NCBI GenBank assembly: GCA_021815305.1
Contig: JAKAHC010000002.1
Coordinates: forward strand, 1-64,000
DNA from: Deltaproteobacteria bacterium
Lineage (GTDB): Bacteria; Desulfobacterota; Deferrimicrobia; Deferrimicrobiales; Deferrimicrobiaceae
Reading direction: 5' to 3'
DNA: 64,000 nt
Shown here in pieces: positions 59,315-64,000 of the stretch. A model generated the notes under the pieces. The model was not told where the DNA came from, searched no databases, and was given only the letters and a program-made list of their open reading frames with translations. The translations under genes and the position numbers were made by a program. Every line of letters starts with the position of its first letter. The first letter of the stretch is position 1.

Positions 59315-60306
59315 TCCTGCATCCCGCCGTTCTGGCGCTGATCGTCGCCTCCGCGCTTACCGGTTTCATGGTGCTCTATGCCTGCTGGTACGGGGCGAGG
59401 ATCCTGCTGCAGTGGGAGATCCGCAGCGGGAGCGAGAGGCAGCTGGGGCTGGAGCGGCGCACCTACCTGATCTCGACCCTCCTTTGCTTTGCCTTTGCGG
59501 TGCAGATCCTCTCCCTGTTCCTGTATGTCTACACTGCGGACCGCCTCCACGGTCTTTTCAGCGGCGCCATGTGCGCGGCGGGCACGCTCAACGTCAACCG
59601 GTACGGCTACCCCGTGCTGGTTTTGAAAGCCGTCACGTTCCTGCTGGCCGGGGTATGGCTCATCGTCAACCATGCCGACACCAGGGGGTACGACTACCCG
59701 TTGATCCGGATCAAGTACGCCCTTCTCCTGCTCATCGCCCCGCTGGTGCTGACCGATGGGATCCTGGAATACCGGTATTTCGCCGGCCTGCGCGCCGATG
59801 TCATCACGTCGTGCTGCGGAAGCCTGTTCAGCCGGGACCGGGCGGGCGTCGCGGGGGATCTCGCCGCCCTGCCGAGCGGACCGATGGAGTGGTTATTTTT
59901 CGCCGGCATGATCGCGACGGCGGCGTGCGGCATCCGTTTCAACCGCACGGGGAGCGGCGGTTATCTCTTTTCCGTCGTCGGCACGCTTGCCTTTTTCATC
60001 GCCGTCGCCTCCCTGATTTCCTTCATCTGTCTCTACTACTACGATCTTCCGACCCACCATTGTCCTTTCTGCATCCTCCAGAAGGAGTACGGTTCCATCG
60101 GGTACGCCCTGTACGCCACGCTGTTCGGAGGCGGGGTGGCGGGGATGGGAACGGGTGCGCTCATGCCTTTCCGGAACCGGGGCACCATGGCGGCCGTCAT
60201 TCCGCCGCTCCAGCGCAGGCTCGTCGTGGCCACCCTGGTATTCTACCTGCTGTTCACCCTGATGGTTTGCTGCCGCATGCTCCTCTCCCCGCTTCGGCTC
60301 GGTTAG
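59311..60306 (+). CDS. Polytopic membrane protein with CPFC motif
   Basis: A 331-aa protein with about eight hydrophobic segments. It starts with TTG overlapping the ATPase stop (TTGA). The last loop region holds DLPTHHCPFCILQKEYG: two His and a CPFC pair next to a membrane segment, a likely copper or thiol redox site; TSCCGSLF gives two further Cys. GAMCAAGTLNVNRYGYPVL occurs near the middle. I do not recognise a named family. As last gene of the sco-cyt-nosL-ABC operon it probably moves copper, haem or electrons across the inner membrane. Confidence 0.78.
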   Translation: MILHPAVLALIVASALTGFMVLYACWYGARILLQWEIRSGSERQLGLERRTYLISTLLCFAFAVQILSLFLYVYTADRLHGLFSGAMCAAGTLNVNRYGYPVLVLKAVTFLLAGVWLIVNHADTRGYDYPLIRIKYALLLLIAPLVLTDGILEYRYFAGLRADVITSCCGSLFSRDRAGVAGDLAALPSGPMEWLFFAGMIATAACGIRFNRTGSGGYLFSVVGTLAFFIAVASLISFICLYYYDLPTHHCPFCILQKEYGSIGYALYATLFGGGVAGMGTGALMPFRNRGTMAAVIPPLQRRLVVATLVFYLLFTLMVCCRMLLSPLRLG

Positions 60307-60377
60307 CGTGAACGCCATCCGTCCCCCGAACCGGCGGAACTGCGTTTCACACGACCCGCCGCGGTCCCCGGGGAACC

Positions 60378-61427
<1,050 letters not shown>

Positions 61428-61487
61428 TTACGGCAAGTTCCATCTCCGCGGGCGCGCCGCACCCCCCCGCCCCGGGCAAGGGGAGCG

Positions 61488-62858
61488 TCAGTCGCGCACC
61501 GTGCCCGCCCCGCTTCGGTTCTTCCATTGGAAAGCGTGCGGCCAGCGATCCGTGGAAGGATTGGTGAAGCCCGTGTGGCAAATGTTGCATGCCGATGGAG
61601 TCCGCCCGTTGCCGTGCTGCTCCAGGAAGTTCCCGCTCTTCCCGCGGGAACCGGAGTGGCAGGCGCCGCAGCTTGCGAGGGTCTTCGCAGCCCCCTGGTA
61701 CTGGATCGCCTGGTAATTGTCGGAGTCCTCGCGGGAAGGGATCGTCGCGTGGGGGCTCCCGTGGCAACCCTCGCAATAGATCCCTCCGTGGCCCGAGGAA
61801 GCCCGGTAGAGCGCCGTCCCCGTGCTCACTCCGGCCACACCGGTGTGGCACGCGGAGCATGCCGGCTCTCCCAGCCACGGCGTACGCGCGCCTGAAGAGA
61901 CCGAAGACGCCACGTTCGCCATGGTTCCGTGGCACTTCCGGCAATTCCCGTCCGGTGCCGTGTGAGCCAGGCTCCTGCTGCATTTCGTGTTGTTGCCGGG
62001 ATGGCAATCGTAGCACGTCGCTCCACGCGAAGCGTGCGACCCGTGGATCGCCTGGGAAAGGTACTTCCCCGAGGAACCGGCGCCCTGTTGGCCGAGAACG
62101 GGGCTCCCGTGGCAGCCTGCGCACAGGACCGGCTTCCGGCCGACAAGCGAAGTGCCGTGCATGGCGTCGTGCTTGACGAGGATGTCCTGGAACGGGGTGG
62201 AGCCGTGGCACTTCGCGCAGTTGATTTCATCGGAGGTGGGAATCGTCGTCCGTGTCTTCGCCACGACATTTCCCGACCGGTCTTTCACCGAGATCTCCGC
62301 CACCTGGTAGGGATTCCAGCTGTTGTTGTCCGAAACCGGAGTCACGGGGATCCCGCTGGCCTGGAAATGGTCCCCTTTGGAGAGCATCGTTCCGGAAAGG
62401 CCGTTGCGCACCTGTGGATCGTCCAGGTTCAGACCCGTGTCCCGCTGAAGACTGACCCCGAACAGCTTCAGGGCGTAATCCCAGAAACCGCCATAGGACC
62501 GTTTTCCGTAAGAGTAGGTGTTGTTCACGATCCGGTATTCCACGGTGATCCCGGAGGTCACCAGTCTCGGGGGGTTGCTGCGCTGGATGACCTGCGCCCA
62601 GAGCGTGTTGTACGGGGGGAGAATCACGGCCGTGTCGTAATCCGGGTTCAGGCAGTGCATGCCGAGGTCGTTCCAGGCAACCACGAGATAGGACCCTTTG
62701 GAGGTTGCGTTGACCGCAGACAGTGGCACGGAGGTACCGCTTGCGGAGGAACGGGACAATCCGTCGCCGCTGCCACCGCCACCGCAACCGGTCAGCAGAA
62801 GGCCTCCCAGCAGGAGGGAAGAAAGAGCAAATAATCCATATTTTCCATAGGGATTCAT
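61488..62858 (-). CDS. Octahaem c-type cytochrome lipoprotein
   Basis: A 456-aa exported protein. A lipobox (LLLTGCGGGGS, C25) indicates a lipid-anchored protein. Residues 55-190 are a beta-rich domain without haem (VAWNDLGMHCLNPDYDTAV, then PQVRNGLSGTM). Eight CxxCH motifs follow in the C-terminal half: CAKCH, CAGCH, CYDCH, CRKCH, CSACH, CEGCH, CGACH and CNICH. It resembles Geobacter-type periplasmic or outer-surface multihaem cytochromes of extracellular electron transfer. GGAGAA lies before ATG 62858. No other cytochrome genes are adjacent, but the Ig-repeat protein at 41588 also has haem motifs. Confidence 0.92.
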   Translation of the reverse strand: MNPYGKYGLFALSSLLLGGLLLTGCGGGGSGDGLSRSSASGTSVPLSAVNATSKGSYLVVAWNDLGMHCLNPDYDTAVILPPYNTLWAQVIQRSNPPRLVTSGITVEYRIVNNTYSYGKRSYGGFWDYALKLFGVSLQRDTGLNLDDPQVRNGLSGTMLSKGDHFQASGIPVTPVSDNNSWNPYQVAEISVKDRSGNVVAKTRTTIPTSDEINCAKCHGSTPFQDILVKHDAMHGTSLVGRKPVLCAGCHGSPVLGQQGAGSSGKYLSQAIHGSHASRGATCYDCHPGNNTKCSRSLAHTAPDGNCRKCHGTMANVASSVSSGARTPWLGEPACSACHTGVAGVSTGTALYRASSGHGGIYCEGCHGSPHATIPSREDSDNYQAIQYQGAAKTLASCGACHSGSRGKSGNFLEQHGNGRTPSACNICHTGFTNPSTDRWPHAFQWKNRSGAGTVRD

Positions 62859-63450
62859 GAGAAGTTCTCCTTAATGATTTCGGCCGTTGCAGGCGGGTTG
62901 CGGTGTCGGCCGCGCCCACCCGGTGCCCGAAGGAATCTCCGCTGTCGGCTAGTGCGGGTCTACGGCGGTTGGCCAGGGATCGTCCGCGCCGTTCCCGGGG
63001 GGAAAGGTGCGGAGCGCGGGAAGGGAGTGGCGCAAGGGGACCCCTGCGATCTTCCTGCACCAGATGGCCAGCGCAGACATCCGCTTGCAAATCTTGTCGC
63101 AGGTCCCTTTCCGGAATCTTGAGAAACGGATCCGGCGAATGGAGAGGGCCGAGGCAAGGAGAGGTAAAAGCAGGAACGCAGGAACCACCCGGAAAATGCA
63201 ATTGTTGAATGAGAATATTACATTCCTGAAACACATTCTCCGGGAATCCCCCCCTTTTGCGCGATGGGGGGTGGAACAGCAATCTTTATGCCTGTTGGTA
63301 TTGTCTATTGTTATCGACAGACAGGCTGCTCAGGGAAAACCCCAGCAGGGAAGGGAAAACCCGGCCCCTGTTGCCAGAGAGGTTCCCCGAATCTCCCCCC
63401 TGCCGGGTGATAATGTATTCAAGGAACCGATTCCCGAAGGAGGAGAACCC
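62859..63450. other. Intergenic region between divergent genes
   Basis: No firmly supported gene. A minus-strand frame at 62949-63236 (95 codons, with a hydrophobic segment VVPAFLLLPLLASAL) is possible but weak. GAATG-AGAATATTA-CATTC (about 63209-63227) and TGTC-N10-GACA (about 63306-63323) are inverted repeats that may be operators. GATAATGT near 63412 fits a -10 for the reductase gene at 63451. Confidence 0.45.
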
Positions 63451-64000
63451 ATGGAATACCGGAATCTCGGATCTGCCGGCACGAAGGTGTCCCGCATTTG
63501 CCTCGGTTGCATGACATACGGCGCAAAAAGCTGGCGGGAGTGGGTGCTCGAGGAGAAGGAGAGCCGACCCTTCTTCCGGCGAGCCCTGGATCTGGGGATC
63601 AACTTCTTCGACACCGCGGACGTGTACTCCCTGGGGCGCAGCGAGGAGATCCTCGGGCGTGCCCTCAGGGAAATCGGTCCCGGCCGGGACAAGGTCGTGA
63701 TCGCGACCAAGGTGTTCGGGGTCATGGGGGACGATCCCAACCAGCGGGGGCTCTCCCGGAAGCACATTCGCCACTCGATCGACGATTCCCTCCGCCGCCT
63801 GGGGACGGATTACGTCGACCTGTACCAGATCCACCGGTTCGACCCGTTGACCCCCGTGGAGGAGACGCTGGATGCGCTCGCCGACGTGGTGCGCGCCGGG
63901 AAGGCGCTGTACATCGGCGCCTCTTCGATGTATGCGAGGCAGTTCCTGGGGATGCTGCACGACGCCGACAGGCGCGGAACCGGCCGGTTCGTCACGATGC
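63451..64000 (+). CDS. Aldo/keto reductase, partial (runs off the window)
   Basis: The first 183 codons are present. MEYRNLGSAGTKVSRICLGCMTYG, NFFDTADVYSLGRSEEILGRAL (D and Y), DKVVIATKVFG (K) and VDLYQIHRFDP (H) show an intact reductase with the PLP-free TIM-barrel AKR signature, near the YajO-type group. AGGAGGAG precedes ATG 63451. It is related to, but not the same as, the reductase at 50957. The 3' part lies beyond 64000. Confidence 0.92.
   Translation, partial: MEYRNLGSAGTKVSRICLGCMTYGAKSWREWVLEEKESRPFFRRALDLGINFFDTADVYSLGRSEEILGRALREIGPGRDKVVIATKVFGVMGDDPNQRGLSRKHIRHSIDDSLRRLGTDYVDLYQIHRFDPLTPVEETLDALADVVRAGKALYIGASSMYARQFLGMLHDADRRGTGRFVTM

Noticed and set aside
62949-63236. 95-codon minus-strand frame with one hydrophobic segment upstream of the octahaem cytochrome
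   Set aside because: Only a distant G-rich stretch as ribosome site, mixed codon use and no family match; left as part of the intergenic entry.

Overview
This is a 64 kb, GC-rich chromosomal window. It looks like a free-living anaerobic or facultative Gram-negative bacterium of the Desulfobacterota (Geobacter-like) type. The assignment is an inference from gene content: multihaem c-type cytochromes, lipid A synthesis (LpxC), split glycine decarboxylase subunits (GcvPA/GcvPB), a 2-hydroxyacyl-CoA dehydratase set with its activator, a UGSC-type selenoprotein, a TolC-like porin and a NosL/Sco copper cluster. No intact phage, insertion sequence, rRNA or CRISPR array was seen. Most genes lie in short same-strand operons with overlapping stop/start codons.

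Layout. 1-1.7 kb: the 3' end of a tRNA is followed by two decayed copies of one tyrosine-integrase gene that flank a PIN-toxin/AbrB-antitoxin pair, an old integration scar. 1.7-6.1 kb: enoyl-ACP reductase, a small membrane protein behind a strong promoter with four 11-bp repeats, a histone-deacetylase-like amidohydrolase, and a FecR-type surface protein with a Gly/Arg-rich tail. 6.4-11.6 kb: a complete branched-chain amino acid ABC transporter (livKHMGF order). 12-20 kb: an ABC exporter, a thiamine-binding protein, ilvD, a receiver-LpxC fusion, a possible caspase-fold protein and an HtrA-like protease. 20-25.6 kb: the glycine cleavage operon gcvT-H-PA-PB ending in a LipM-like octanoyltransferase. 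25.6-28.8 kb: activator and two subunits of a 2-hydroxyacyl-CoA dehydratase-like enzyme.

28.9-34.9 kb: TolC-like channel, a metallophosphoesterase with an unrecognised N-terminal half, a divergent GNAT-XRE fusion, a VKOR-DsbA fusion and a SpoIIM-like protein. 35.1-36.8 kb: a two-gene unit whose second gene reads through an in-frame TGA as selenocysteine (motif U-G-S-C), with a hairpin directly downstream. 36.9-41.5 kb: PilT ATPase, a MshEN/receiver/DUF4388 fusion, and an MmgE/PrpD protein. 41.6-44.5 kb: a large secreted Ig-repeat protein with two haem motifs. 45-54 kb: cyclopropane synthase, radical SAM enzyme, PAP2 phosphatase, threonine synthase, aldo/keto reductase and an AMP-dependent ligase, with remnants of an ABC ATPase and a MarR regulator in the gaps. 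54.4-60.3 kb: a seven-gene operon (Sco, cytochrome c-receptor fusion, NosL, small membrane protein, ABC permease, ABC ATPase, polytopic CPFC protein) that looks like a periplasmic copper or redox assembly system. 60.4-64 kb: malate dehydrogenase, an octahaem lipoprotein cytochrome and the start of another aldo/keto reductase.

The most notable items are the selenoprotein (which ordinary gene calling would split into two ORFs), the receiver-LpxC fusion, the GNAT-XRE/metallophosphoesterase pair, the cytochrome c-receptor fusion, and the 11-bp repeat array in front of a near-consensus promoter. All functional names come from motif recognition by eye; no database search was run.
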